DNA of 6,977 bases, taken from CAXQRU01 sp964226685 (GTDB taxonomy: Bacteria; Pseudomonadota; Gammaproteobacteria; Pseudomonadales; Cellvibrionaceae). Position numbers and translations under genes: made by a program. Below the pieces are notes generated by a model. The model had not been told where the DNA came from. It did no database searches and saw nothing but the letters and a program-made list of their open reading frames with translations. Below, in pieces: positions 1 to 6,956 of the stretch. Location of the stretch: NCBI GenBank assembly GCA_964226685.1, contig CAXQRU010000089.1:1-6977 (forward strand), given 5' to 3'. Positions within the stretch are counted from its first letter, which is position 1, and each line of letters starts with the position of its first letter.

Positions 1-2
1 GT

Positions 3-167
3 ATCAAAGTTATTTTTAAATTAGTGGTTTTTTTTACAGTGGTTTTTTGCTTATTTTTTAACCCAAATGTTTATTTTTGTGACAAACTGCCAGATTTTGC
101 CACCCCAAAACTGCATAATAATTACACAAGGATGATGATGCACAAAGGAGTGACCGGCAGTGTGTGA
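3..167 (+). CDS. Possible 3' end of an ORF open at the left edge
   Basis: The frame beginning at base 3 has no stop for 54 codons and ends at TGA (165-167), six bases before the stem of a strong intrinsic terminator. That spacing is what the end of a gene would look like. The translation is first very hydrophobic (about residues 2-19, rich in F and V), then more ordinary, and ends in MMMHKGVTGSV. Against it, bases 1-80 are T-rich with long T runs, which lowers stop frequency by chance and looks non-coding. The short run ATG ATG ATG (132-140), preceded by AAGG (128-131), could instead start an 11-codon leader peptide in the same frame. I do not recognise the product. Either it is the truncated end of an upstream gene, a small hydrophobic protein, or a chance open frame. 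Confidence 0.22.
   Translation: MKVIFKLVVFFTVVFCLFFNPNVYFCDKLPDFATPKLHNNYTRMMMHKGVTGSV
23..48. repeat. Short direct repeat AGTGGTTTTTT, two copies
   Basis: The 11-base unit AGTGGTTTTTT occurs at 23-33 and again at 38-48, 15 bases apart start to start, in a T-rich stretch. The copies could be tandem protein-binding sites or UP-element-like tracts for a promoter reading left. In T-rich DNA such a repeat may also arise by slippage and mean nothing. Confidence 0.3.
112..126. promoter_or_regulatory. HexR-like operator candidate, one good half-site
   Basis: The 15-mer TGCATAATAATTACA resembles the palindromic HexR operator as I recall it, TGTARTnnnAYTACA. The right half (AATTACA) fits fully, while the left half differs at three positions (C for T, T for R, A for T). 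It overlaps a CATAAT hexamer (114-119) that could serve as a -10 element, although no convincing -35 lies 16-18 bases upstream. The site is about 140 bases ahead of hexR, where an autoregulatory site would be reasonable. The motif match is seen; the function is inferred. Confidence 0.25.
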
Positions 168-173
168 TAGTGG

Positions 174-205
174 AATATGCACTCTTTCTGAGTGCATATT
201 TTTTT
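174..205 (+). terminator. Strong intrinsic terminator before hexR
   Basis: AATATGCACT (174-183) and AGTGCATATT (191-200) are perfectly complementary, giving a 10-bp stem with a 7-base loop (CTTTCTG). A run of seven T's (199-205) overlaps the end of the stem. This is a textbook Rho-independent terminator for rightward transcription. It ends a transcript that starts left of 174, either an upstream gene whose body is outside the window or a short RNA made in 1-173. hexR starts 60 bases after the T run, so it needs either its own promoter in 206-265 or read-through. I see no convincing sigma-70 promoter there: TTGGCT at 204-209 with TACTCT at 226-231 is poor. Confidence 0.9.
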
Positions 206-265
206 GGCTATCATTTTCCCTCAAATACTCTACACTATCTGTTCACCAAATCCAGCGATTGAGTT

Positions 266-1129
266 ATGAAACCAGCGCAGTTAAGTCATCATATTGCCGA
301 ATCTGCAAGCCGCCTTCGAAAATCGGAAAACAAGGTGGCCCAATACATTTTGCAGCACCCCGACAAAGTGATTCATATGAGAATCATTGACTTAGCAACG
401 GCCGCTTGCGTCAGTGAACCCACGGTTGTGCGCTTTTGCCGGGCTATCGGCTATGATGGTTTTCAAAGTTTCAAATTGGCCATGGCTCAACAACTCGCCT
501 CCAGCCCAAGCTTTGGGCAAATCGCACTCACTGAGAGCGATACCGCCGCTGACTTATCACACAAAGTCTTCGATGCAACCATAGATTCCCTGCTCACGGT
601 TCGAGATCAACTGGATAATGACGCTCTCGATCAAGCCGTAAGCGTATTATCAGCTGCCAAACGGGTAGAGTTTTTCGGTTTTGGAGCATCTGGGCTGGTC
701 GCGAGCGATGCGCAGCAAAAGTTTTTTCGCCTGAAAGTGGCAACGGCGGCCTACAGTGACCATCATATGCAGAACATGTCGGCGATGTCGATGGAACCGG
801 GCGATGTCGTGGTCGCCATTTCTCAGAGCGGATCGACACGCTCGCTCTTAGAGTCAATGTCATTGGTGAAGCAATCTGGCGGAACGGTGCTGGCCATTGC
901 GCCCAGCCAAACCCCGGTATTAGAGCAAGCCGATATCGCTCTGGCGGTCAATGTGGAGGAAGATATCGAGCTTTACACTCCACTCTGTTCAAGGATTGCA
1001 CACCTCGTCGTCATCGATACCCTAGCAATTGGGGTGGCACAAAAGAAGGGGGCTGACCTCAATGAACACCTTTATAAACTTAAACAAGGTCTTCGACATT
1101 TAAAGCAACCAATTAGCACCAACAAATAA
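266..1129 (+). CDS. hexR: RpiR-family transcriptional regulator, HexR type
   Basis: This 287-residue protein has the two-domain RpiR/MurR layout. An N-terminal helix-turn-helix domain spans about residues 1-77, with the recognition region SEPTVVRFCRAIG at 50-62. A SIS domain spans about 115-260, with GFGAS at 138-142 and the phospho-sugar loop SQSGST at 186-191. Family knowledge: HexR represses Entner-Doudoroff, glucose-6-phosphate dehydrogenase and related central-carbon genes, and it is released by 2-keto-3-deoxy-6-phosphogluconate. Its length and conserved blocks (DAQQKFFR, YTPLCSRIAHLVVID) fit HexR rather than other RpiR members. The ATG start at 266 has only a weak GAG-like ribosome site but gives the normal family N-terminus. 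No zwf, pgl, edd, eda or pykA lies to its right; such genes could be left of the window. A c-di-GMP phosphodiesterase gene follows closely on the same strand. Confidence 0.9.
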   Translation: MKPAQLSHHIAESASRLRKSENKVAQYILQHPDKVIHMRIIDLATAACVSEPTVVRFCRAIGYDGFQSFKLAMAQQLASSPSFGQIALTESDTAADLSHKVFDATIDSLLTVRDQLDNDALDQAVSVLSAAKRVEFFGFGASGLVASDAQQKFFRLKVATAAYSDHHMQNMSAMSMEPGDVVVAISQSGSTRSLLESMSLVKQSGGTVLAIAPSQTPVLEQADIALAVNVEEDIELYTPLCSRIAHLVVIDTLAIGVAQKKGADLNEHLYKLKQGLRHLKQPISTNK

Positions 1130-1171
1130 GCTATACTTTAAAAATCAAATAATTAGTTGAATCAGCGACTC

Positions 1172-3583
1172 ATGGCCACCTCGCATTTTTCATGCATACT
1201 TAGCGCACTCAACCGGTGTGGGCGTGTCAGCATTTTGCTCAACCCCACTGGTCAGGTCTTTTTTATCAGTCCGCTGGCCTATGACTTAATCATAAAACAA
1301 TACCGACCTGAAGAAATTCCAAAACTTTCTACTTTATTTGAGCAATGTAAAAACATAAAAATGTTGGAAGAGCTCCAAGCGTTCCAGTGCCATTCTCCCG
1401 AACCGTATCACAAACAATTTACCATTGAAGCTGAAAAAAAATCACTTAAGGTCGAACTCAAGATCAAACTCATTAACGAGGGCTTAACGCTAATTGTGCT
1501 TGAGTTGCTCGGCCAATCTTTATCGTTAGAACCCATCAATGAAGCGCAAACGCTACAAGCCATTATTAAAAATGCTCCAATTGGCATCTGGTTTGTGCAG
1601 GCCGATGGTCATCTTAGCTTTTTTAATCGAGGGTTTTGCGCATCCGTCGAACAACCTCAAAAAGATTTTTTGAATATCGATCATTATTGCGAAAATATGC
1701 CTATCAAAATTGCCATGGGTTGCGCAACCTCCGACATGAAAGCCATCGAATTAGATCAAGCCTACACACTGCAGGAGTATATGGGCTTAAAAAACGGCAA
1801 TAAAAAATTTATGGAGATTACCAAGGTGCCCCTGCGAGATTCTGATGGCAATATTCGCGGAGTCATTGGCATATCCACCGACCTCACCGAGATTCATAAC
1901 ACTCGCAAAGACTTAGCCAGAGAAAAAGATCGCGCCCTAATTACACTATCCGCCATTGGCGACGGAGTCATTACCACAAATCGTTTAGGCATCATTGATT
2001 TCATCAACCCTGCCGCTGAACGATTATTGGGTTATCATGAGAAAGAGGTGATAGGCTCACCCATCAATAATATCTTTCATAGAAAGGATATCAAAACTCG
2101 AGCGACCAAGATGGTTGATGTGGAACTGTATATGCGCTTTAATTTACCGCTTCATGAGCGCAGCCACTCTATACTACTGACAAAATCTGAGAAAGAATTA
2201 TTAATACAAGACTCTATAGCGTCTATTTTAAGCTCCCGCAATCACCCATCTGGCCTGGTAATTACCTTTAAAGACAATACTGAAACCAAAAAATTAACGG
2301 AAAAATTAGAGCACTATAGCAAACGAGACAATATTACCGGCCTTCTCAATCGACAAGAATTTTGCAGAGTTTTAGAGCAACACCTCAATCAAAACAGCAA
2401 AAATAAAATCTTTCTACTGATTGATATCGACCAATTTAAAATCATTATTAATACCGCCGGCAATAGTGCAGGCAATTTTTTATTAAAATACGTAGCCAAT
2501 ATACTTTCTGAGTATGTCAATGAATACGATTGTCTCGGCAGACTCAGCAGTGATGTCTTTGGCTTAATTACCGATGCTAAAACAGAAACCGAAACGAAAG
2601 ATATTGCCAGAAGCATAAGCCAAGCACTAAAAACTAGGCCTTTTCTCTGGAAAGGATCGCAATACAGCTTATCATCTAGCATTGGGATCATCGCCATAGA
2701 TGACTCCACTCAAAGTGTCGATGCCATTATCAGCCGGGCTCATCTGGCTTGCTACGCCGCTAAAGAATCTGGCCGGGGCCATTTTCATTTTTATAAAGAA
2801 GACAATAAGCCTATTTTCAAGATGCAAGACGAACTAGCGATGGCGCAAGATATTGATCATGCCCTTCGCAATGGCTTATTTGAACTTTATGCGCAGCCCA
2901 TTATTTGCCTCAAAGATCCTAACAAAAAGCGCATCGAAATTTTAGTCAGGATGTATGATAGAGAGCACCGATTGGTTATGCCTAGTCACTTCATTTCTGT
3001 CGCTGAAAATTATGGCCTAATGCCCAGTATCGATGCCTGGATACTCGAAAATTTAGCTCGTCGTTATATGAATGATTTTTTGGATAATACAAATTTAACG
3101 GTTAACATCAATCTTTCTGGGCGCTCACTTAGCAACAACAAACTGCTAAAAAATATTTATGCTTTTTTAAGTAAGAGAACCCAACTCAATCAGCGCCTGT
3201 GTTTTGAAATCACAGAAACTTCCGCCATCAGCCAACTGGATATAGCCATACACTTTATGAATTCACTGCACGGACTCGGGTGCCAACTGGCATTGGATGA
3301 TTTTGGTAGCGGTCTATCTTCTTTTCGCTATTTAAAAACACTGCCCATTGATATTGTAAAAATTGATGGTTCTTTTGTGGTCAACATGGACAAAGATCCC
3401 ATCGATCGCGCTATGGTCAATAGCATTTATGAAGTTTCATCACTGATTGGCTTAGAGGTTGTGGCCGAATACGTTGAAACCGAAGAAATTGAGGCGCACC
3501 TTAAAACAATCGGGGTCGACTATGCCCAAGGGTTTCATTACGGAAAACCAATGAAACTATCAGATTATCTTGCCAACTTATAG
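1172..3583 (+). CDS. PAS-PAS-GGDEF-EAL protein, predicted c-di-GMP phosphodiesterase
   Basis: A TAG stop at 1154-1156 limits the start to TTG 1157 (808 residues) or ATG 1172 (803). Neither has a clear ribosome site, and I prefer ATG. Residues below are counted from 1157. A PAS-like N-terminus (about 12-118) is followed by PAS domains at about 131-245 and 258-375, a GGDEF domain at 388-546 and an EAL domain at 556-800. The GGDEF signature is SSDVF (464-468), the inhibitory RxxD site reads NEYD (455-458), and the FK..ND..GH..GD block has lost its key residues, so cyclase activity is unlikely. The EAL half keeps ExLxR (E594, L596, R598), N652, E684, the DDFG pair D714-D715, K735, E771 and Q791, so it should cleave c-di-GMP. 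No signal peptide or membrane helix is seen, so it is probably cytoplasmic and tuned through its PAS domains. It lies 42 bases after hexR with no terminator between. A TATACT hexamer (1132-1137) without a good -35 might give separate transcription. Confidence 0.88.
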   Translation: MATSHFSCILSALNRCGRVSILLNPTGQVFFISPLAYDLIIKQYRPEEIPKLSTLFEQCKNIKMLEELQAFQCHSPEPYHKQFTIEAEKKSLKVELKIKLINEGLTLIVLELLGQSLSLEPINEAQTLQAIIKNAPIGIWFVQADGHLSFFNRGFCASVEQPQKDFLNIDHYCENMPIKIAMGCATSDMKAIELDQAYTLQEYMGLKNGNKKFMEITKVPLRDSDGNIRGVIGISTDLTEIHNTRKDLAREKDRALITLSAIGDGVITTNRLGIIDFINPAAERLLGYHEKEVIGSPINNIFHRKDIKTRATKMVDVELYMRFNLPLHERSHSILLTKSEKELLIQDSIASILSSRNHPSGLVITFKDNTETKKLTEKLEHYSKRDNITGLLNRQEFCRVLEQHLNQNSKNKIFLLIDIDQFKIIINTAGNSAGNFLLKYVANILSEYVNEYDCLGRLSSDVFGLITDAKTETETKDIARSISQALKTRPFLWKGSQYSLSSSIGIIAIDDSTQSVDAIISRAHLACYAAKESGRGHFHFYKEDNKPIFKMQDELAMAQDIDHALRNGLFELYAQPIICLKDPNKKRIEILVRMYDREHRLVMPSHFISVAENYGLMPSIDAWILENLARRYMNDFLDNTNLTVNINLSGRSLSNNKLLKNIYAFLSKRTQLNQRLCFEITETSAISQLDIAIHFMNSLHGLGCQLALDDFGSGLSSFRYLKTLPIDIVKIDGSFVVNMDKDPIDRAMVNSIYEVSSLIGLEVVAEYVETEEIEAHLKTIGVDYAQGFHYGKPMKLSDYLANL

Positions 3584-3694
3584 CGATATCAGCATCTGAC
3601 ACCTTTATAAACAAATCTAACCCATTCTGACAGCTCTACCCTATAGTTATCTCATGCCATAGGCGATATACTGCACAAGTAATCTTCTAATCCT

Positions 3695-3702
3695 GAAGGG
3701 GG
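3695..3702 (+). promoter_or_regulatory. Ribosome binding site of the ParA gene
   Basis: The purine run GAAGGGGG precedes two adjacent ATG codons (3706 and 3709). It leaves only three bases to the first ATG but six to the second, a normal distance, so the second is the likelier start. This also gives the MKRVIFN N-terminus expected for the family. Confidence 0.65.
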
Positions 3703-3708
3703 CCGATG

Positions 3709-4509
3709 ATGAAGCGCGTAATTTTCAACAAGAAAGGCGGAGTAGGCAAAACTAGCATAACCTGTAATTTGGCAGCCGTCGGCGCACAAGCAGGACGAAA
3801 GACGCTAGTCATCGATCTCGACTCTCAATGCAATGCGAGTGACTATTTATTAGGTGGGCTAGGCGTTGATAGTACCGTCGCTGATTATTTAGATCAAACC
3901 ACCGGTTTTTTTAACGCGGGCAATGGTGCCAACGAATTTGTCTATCAAACGGCTTTTGAAAACTTGTTTATCATGCCATCAAGCCAGCGACTGCCTGAAA
4001 TCGAGCATAAGCTAGAGTCTCGTTATAAAATTTTCAAAATCCGCGATGCCTTGAATGAACTTGCAGAGTATTATGACGATATTTATATCGATACACCTCC
4101 TGCTCTCAACTTCTTTACCAAGTCAGCGCTCATCGGCACCGATACCGTGCTAATACCTTTTGATTGCGATGCCTTTTCTAAACAATCTGTCGAGCAAGTC
4201 TCTGCTGCTATTTTTGATATTTGCGAGGACCACAACCCGCAGCTGACCATTGAGGGCGTCATCGTGAATCAGTTCCAACCAAGAGCCAAGCTGCCCACTC
4301 AAATTGTGGAAGAGCTCAAAACTGCAGGCTTTCCAGTATTGCCTGTCATGCTCAATAGCTCAGTCAAAATGCGAGAGTCGCATCAGCTTAGCAAGCCATT
4401 GATTTTTATGGCTCCTAAACATAATTTGACTCAACAGTTTGAATCTCTTTACCAACATTTACAAACATCAGTCATCACAGAGACTGAACTTGAATCAGAG
4501 GAAGCTTAA
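3709..4509 (+). CDS. Orphan ParA-family (MinD/ParA/Soj) P-loop ATPase
   Basis: This 266-residue ATPase starts at ATG 3709; ATG 3706 would add one Met. The deviant Walker A motif KGGVGKT lies at residues 9-15, with signature lysine K9 and P-loop K14. The DLDSQ switch region is at 36-40 (D36, D38), and the Walker B block YIDTPPALNF starts at 126 with D128. The C-terminal half has VNQFQPRA and VKMRESHQ and ends in an acidic tail. These features mark a ParA/Soj-type dimerising ATPase that binds DNA or another surface and positions cargo. The KMRESHQ block and FNKKGGVGKT start resemble a single-gene ParA family that I recall from pseudomonads. No parB, parS-like repeats or chromosome-origin genes are beside it, so chromosome segregation is not implied. 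The promoter is uncertain: TATACT at 3667-3672 has no good -35. The upstream gap is 125 bases with no terminator seen. The gene points at ntrC. Confidence 0.85.
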   Translation: MKRVIFNKKGGVGKTSITCNLAAVGAQAGRKTLVIDLDSQCNASDYLLGGLGVDSTVADYLDQTTGFFNAGNGANEFVYQTAFENLFIMPSSQRLPEIEHKLESRYKIFKIRDALNELAEYYDDIYIDTPPALNFFTKSALIGTDTVLIPFDCDAFSKQSVEQVSAAIFDICEDHNPQLTIEGVIVNQFQPRAKLPTQIVEELKTAGFPVLPVMLNSSVKMRESHQLSKPLIFMAPKHNLTQQFESLYQHLQTSVITETELESEEA

Positions 4510-4540
4510 GCGCTCAATAGCGCTTATGGAGACTCTGATT
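4493..4540 (+). terminator. Two-part hairpin spanning the ParA stop codon
   Basis: The inner stem TAAGCGCT (4507-4514) pairs with AGCGCTTA (4519-4526) around a CAAT loop, and its TAA is the stop codon of the ParA gene. Outside a symmetric 6-by-6 internal loop, AATCAGAG (4493-4500) pairs with CTCTGATT (4533-4540). Both eight-base stems are perfect. No T run follows on either strand, so this is not a classic intrinsic terminator. It may instead stabilise the 3' end, act as a processing site, or help separate the convergent ParA and ntrC transcripts. The pairing is seen; the role is inferred. Confidence 0.5.
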
Positions 4541-4643
4541 AACCTAGCGCACGATAACAAAGAGATTGGATTAAATGCCTGGTTGCATAGAGAGTTAGGC
4601 TAAGCTTTACAGTTGAACTACGATCCTCGTTCAAGATGATGAC

Positions 4644-6044
4644 TCAATCGATCTCAAGCTCCTTCAACTTTCTTGTCAATGTGTTTCGTCCCCACCCCAG
4701 TAAATTTGCGGCCTCTTTTTTGCGACCCGCCGTATGTTTTAGTGCAATATCTATTAATGTTTTTTCAAACGCAGGGACAGCCTGGGATAAAATATCCGTC
4801 TGACCTCGACTTAATGCCAACTTAGCCCAAGCGCGCAAACTGGATTCCCAGCTCTCAATGGCATCATCGGCTTTTAACTCTTCGGCTAATAATTCGGGCG
4901 GCAAATCACTAATATGAACATCTCGCCCTGAAGCCATAACGGTAATCCATCGACAGGTGTTTTGTAATTGCCTAACATTACCCGGCCAAGGTAACTGACG
5001 AAGATAATCAGCCGCTTCTTGGCTTAAAATCTTAGGCTCAACATCCAGTTCTTTTGCTGCCATTTTAAAAAAGTGTTCTGCCAACGTTAAAATATCCTCT
5101 CGACGGTCCGCCAATTTGGGAATATGGATACGAATGACATTTAAACGGTGAAACAAATCTTCTCGAAATTGGCGCTCTTGCACCAAGCTTTCTAAATCTT
5201 GATGTGTCGCTGCGATAATGCGCACATCGACCTTGATCGGCGTATGCCCCCCTACCCGATAAAATTCACCATCGGCTAACACTCTTAGTAAGCGTGTTTG
5301 AGTATCGCCCGGCATATCTCCAATTTCATCCAAAAACAATGTTCCTCCATTGGCCTGCTCAAACCGACCAATGCGCTGATTATTAGCGCCGGTGAACGCG
5401 CCCTTTTCATGCCCAAATAACTCTGACTCCATCAGATCTTTGGGTATGGCCGCCATATTCAGTGCGACAAAAGGATTATTTTTTCTGGGACTGTGCCGAT
5501 GCAACGCTTGCGCCACTAGCTCTTTACCAGTACCAGATTGACCATTGATCAGCACAGTGATATTAGAATGCGACAATCGACCAATCGCGCGAAACACCTC
5601 TTGCATAGCCGGTGCTTCTCCAATTATTTCGCTATCTTGTCCCTTAATCTCAACGTCCAAGCTTTCTGATTTATTTTTTTGAACACTCAATAATGCTCGC
5701 CGCGTAACAGAAAGTGCCTCAGCAATATCAAAAGGTTTTGGCAAATACTCAAACGCACCCCCTTGATACGCTGAAACCGCACTCTCTAAATCTGAATGAG
5801 CGGTCATAATAATGATTGGAATTTCCGGATATTCCATTTGCATTTTTTTCAAAAGGTCAATGCCATTAATTCCGGGCATACGAACATCACTGATAATCAC
5901 ATCGGGCTGATGTTTTTTAATTTGCTCTATGGCTTTATCACCCGATTCAAAGCTAACAATATTCAAAGCTTCTTTTCCAAGGGCTTTTTCTAGCACCCAA
6001 CGTATTGAACGATCATCATCGATAATCCAAACGGTATCTGTCAT
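4644..6044 (-). CDS. ntrC: Nitrogen regulation response regulator NtrC
   Basis: This 466-residue sigma-54-dependent activator has three NtrC domains. The receiver (1-120) has the acidic pair D9-D10, phospho-acceptor D53, T81 and K103. The AAA+ domain (about 140-375) has Walker A at 168-175 (GQSGTGKE), the sigma-54-contacting GAFTGA loop at 215-220, and Walker B FLDEIGD from 237. The C-terminal Fis-type HTH (about 425-466) has the WGRNTLTRKLKEL recognition part. Family knowledge: phosphorylated by NtrB under nitrogen limitation, it oligomerises at enhancers and switches on glnA, amtB-glnK and other nitrogen genes. The start is ATG at 6044, which matches family N-termini (MTDTVWIIDDD) and has a GGAG site. 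An upstream in-frame ATG at 6080 would add 12 unsupported residues inside ntrB. The ATG overlaps the ntrB stop by one base (TAATG), so the pair is probably translationally coupled. Confidence 0.96.
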   Translation of the reverse strand: MTDTVWIIDDDRSIRWVLEKALGKEALNIVSFESGDKAIEQIKKHQPDVIISDVRMPGINGIDLLKKMQMEYPEIPIIIMTAHSDLESAVSAYQGGAFEYLPKPFDIAEALSVTRRALLSVQKNKSESLDVEIKGQDSEIIGEAPAMQEVFRAIGRLSHSNITVLINGQSGTGKELVAQALHRHSPRKNNPFVALNMAAIPKDLMESELFGHEKGAFTGANNQRIGRFEQANGGTLFLDEIGDMPGDTQTRLLRVLADGEFYRVGGHTPIKVDVRIIAATHQDLESLVQERQFREDLFHRLNVIRIHIPKLADRREDILTLAEHFFKMAAKELDVEPKILSQEAADYLRQLPWPGNVRQLQNTCRWITVMASGRDVHISDLPPELLAEELKADDAIESWESSLRAWAKLALSRGQTDILSQAVPAFEKTLIDIALKHTAGRKKEAANLLGWGRNTLTRKLKELEID

Positions 6045-6956
6045 TATGAAGACTCCAAGGGTAAATAAATTGAGAAGCAAGTCTCTCCAGGCTTACTCAT
6101 GCATTCAATCACACCATTGTGCTGATTAATAATTTGTTGCGAGATCGCCAAGCCCAAGCCCGTGCCTTCAGCACGCCCTGAGATCATAGGCACAAAAATT
6201 GATTCTATTAAATTTTCATCAATCCCCGGGCCGTTATCACAAATGCTAATACCGCATACCAAGGGGTGGCGAACCCTGCCAATGGTTAATTGGCGATGAA
6301 CGCGCGTGGCAATAGTGATGCTTGCATTTTCAATTTGCTGCTCTTCCAAGGCTTCAACGGCATTGCGAAAAATATTTAAAATCGCCTGTATTAATAATTC
6401 TTTGTCACCTTCTATATCGGGAATACTCGGGTCATAGTCACGAATAATTTTTATACGGTACTGAGTTTGCGCGTTGATCAGCAGCGCCACTCGCTCAAGG
6501 AGCTCATGAGGATTGACCTGTTTTAAATTGACTCTTTGGCTTGGCCCTAACAATCGATCGACTAAATTACGCAGCCGATCAGCCTCATCAATAATAACCT
6601 GAGTATATTCATTGAGGCCATCAATGCTTTGACTACTTAATTCGTGCTGTAATAATTGTGCCGCCCCTCGAATACCACCCAAAGGATTTTTAACCTCATG
6701 AGCTAGGCCTCGCACCAAACTTCGCGTTGTCTCTTGTGAATTCAGCAACGCTTCTTCTCTACTAATTTTTAACAAGCGATCTAAAGATTGGATTTCTATA
6801 ATTGCTTGGCGCCCATCGGGCAAAGGCGTTACGGTGTAATCCACCGTAATCATTCGCTGCCCACTAAGCTCCCAACAGGCCTTACGCTTGGTGTAAAAAT
6901 ATCCGTGATGAACTGCTTTTTTGAGGGTTTCTAAAGCTTTGGCACTTTCTTTAAAA
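6044..6956 (-). CDS. ntrB: Nitrogen sensor histidine kinase NtrB, 5' partial
   Basis: This is the kinase of the nitrogen two-component system. It phosphorylates NtrC, and PII protein controls its phosphatase activity. The visible protein lacks roughly the first 80 residues of a usual 350-residue NtrB because the contig ends. ATG at 6851-6853 looks like a start but is internal: the frame stays open upstream to the edge, and its translation (for example HHGYFYTKRKACWELSGQR just before that Met) continues the end of the NtrB PAS domain. Counting from that Met, the H-box RGLAHEVKNPLGG holds the phospho-acceptor H52 (codon 6698-6700). The N-box NIFRNAVEAL has N164, G1 is DNGPGI from 206, and G2 is GRAEGTGLGL from 227. 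No membrane segment is seen, as expected for this soluble kinase. Bases beyond 6956 are adapter and must not be translated. glnA commonly lies upstream of ntrB in relatives but is outside the window. Confidence 0.94.
6053..6056 (-). promoter_or_regulatory. Ribosome binding site deciding the ntrC start
   Basis: On the minus strand GGAG lies eight bases before the ATG at 6044 and inside the last codons of ntrB. This supports the 466-residue NtrC start over the longer in-frame ATG at 6080, and fits coupled translation of the two genes. Confidence 0.7.

Noticed and set aside
76..86. TTTGTGACAAA palindrome as a CRP or FNR site
   Set aside because: It has only one TGTGA half with no TCACA at the right distance, and it does not match the TTGAT-N4-ATCAA FNR pattern.
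89..102. TGCCAGATTTTGCCA as a sigma-54 promoter
   Set aside because: The -24 GG is missing and the spacing between the GC elements is two bases short.
160..390. 76-codon GTG-start frame overlapping the start of hexR, with AAAGGAG (144-150) nine bases before it
   Set aside because: It runs through the terminator stem and T tract and then reads hexR out of frame. Its composition shows no protein-family pattern.
594..863. Minus-strand 89-residue open frame inside hexR
   Set aside because: It lies wholly inside a well-supported gene and has no recognisable motif; it is an antisense shadow.
2389..2709. Minus-strand 106-residue frame inside the GGDEF-EAL gene
   Set aside because: It is antisense to the GGDEF domain, with no ribosome site or family features.
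3627..3647. CTGACA with TATAGT as a sigma-70 promoter for the ParA gene
   Set aside because: The spacer is only nine bases, far too short for a -35/-10 pair.
4613..4634. Hairpin TTGAA-CGA/TCG-TTCAA with a three-base bulge just past the ntrC stop, as an ntrC terminator
   Set aside because: The stem is short and bulged with a three-base loop, and no T run follows it on the minus strand.
6045..6080. Longer NtrC start at ATG 6080
   Set aside because: The extra 12 residues lie inside ntrB, are absent from NtrC family N-termini as I know them, and the GGAG site supports ATG 6044.
5796..6129. Two plus-strand frames (65 and 66 residues) across ntrC and ntrB
   Set aside because: Both are antisense to strongly conserved genes and look like shadows.
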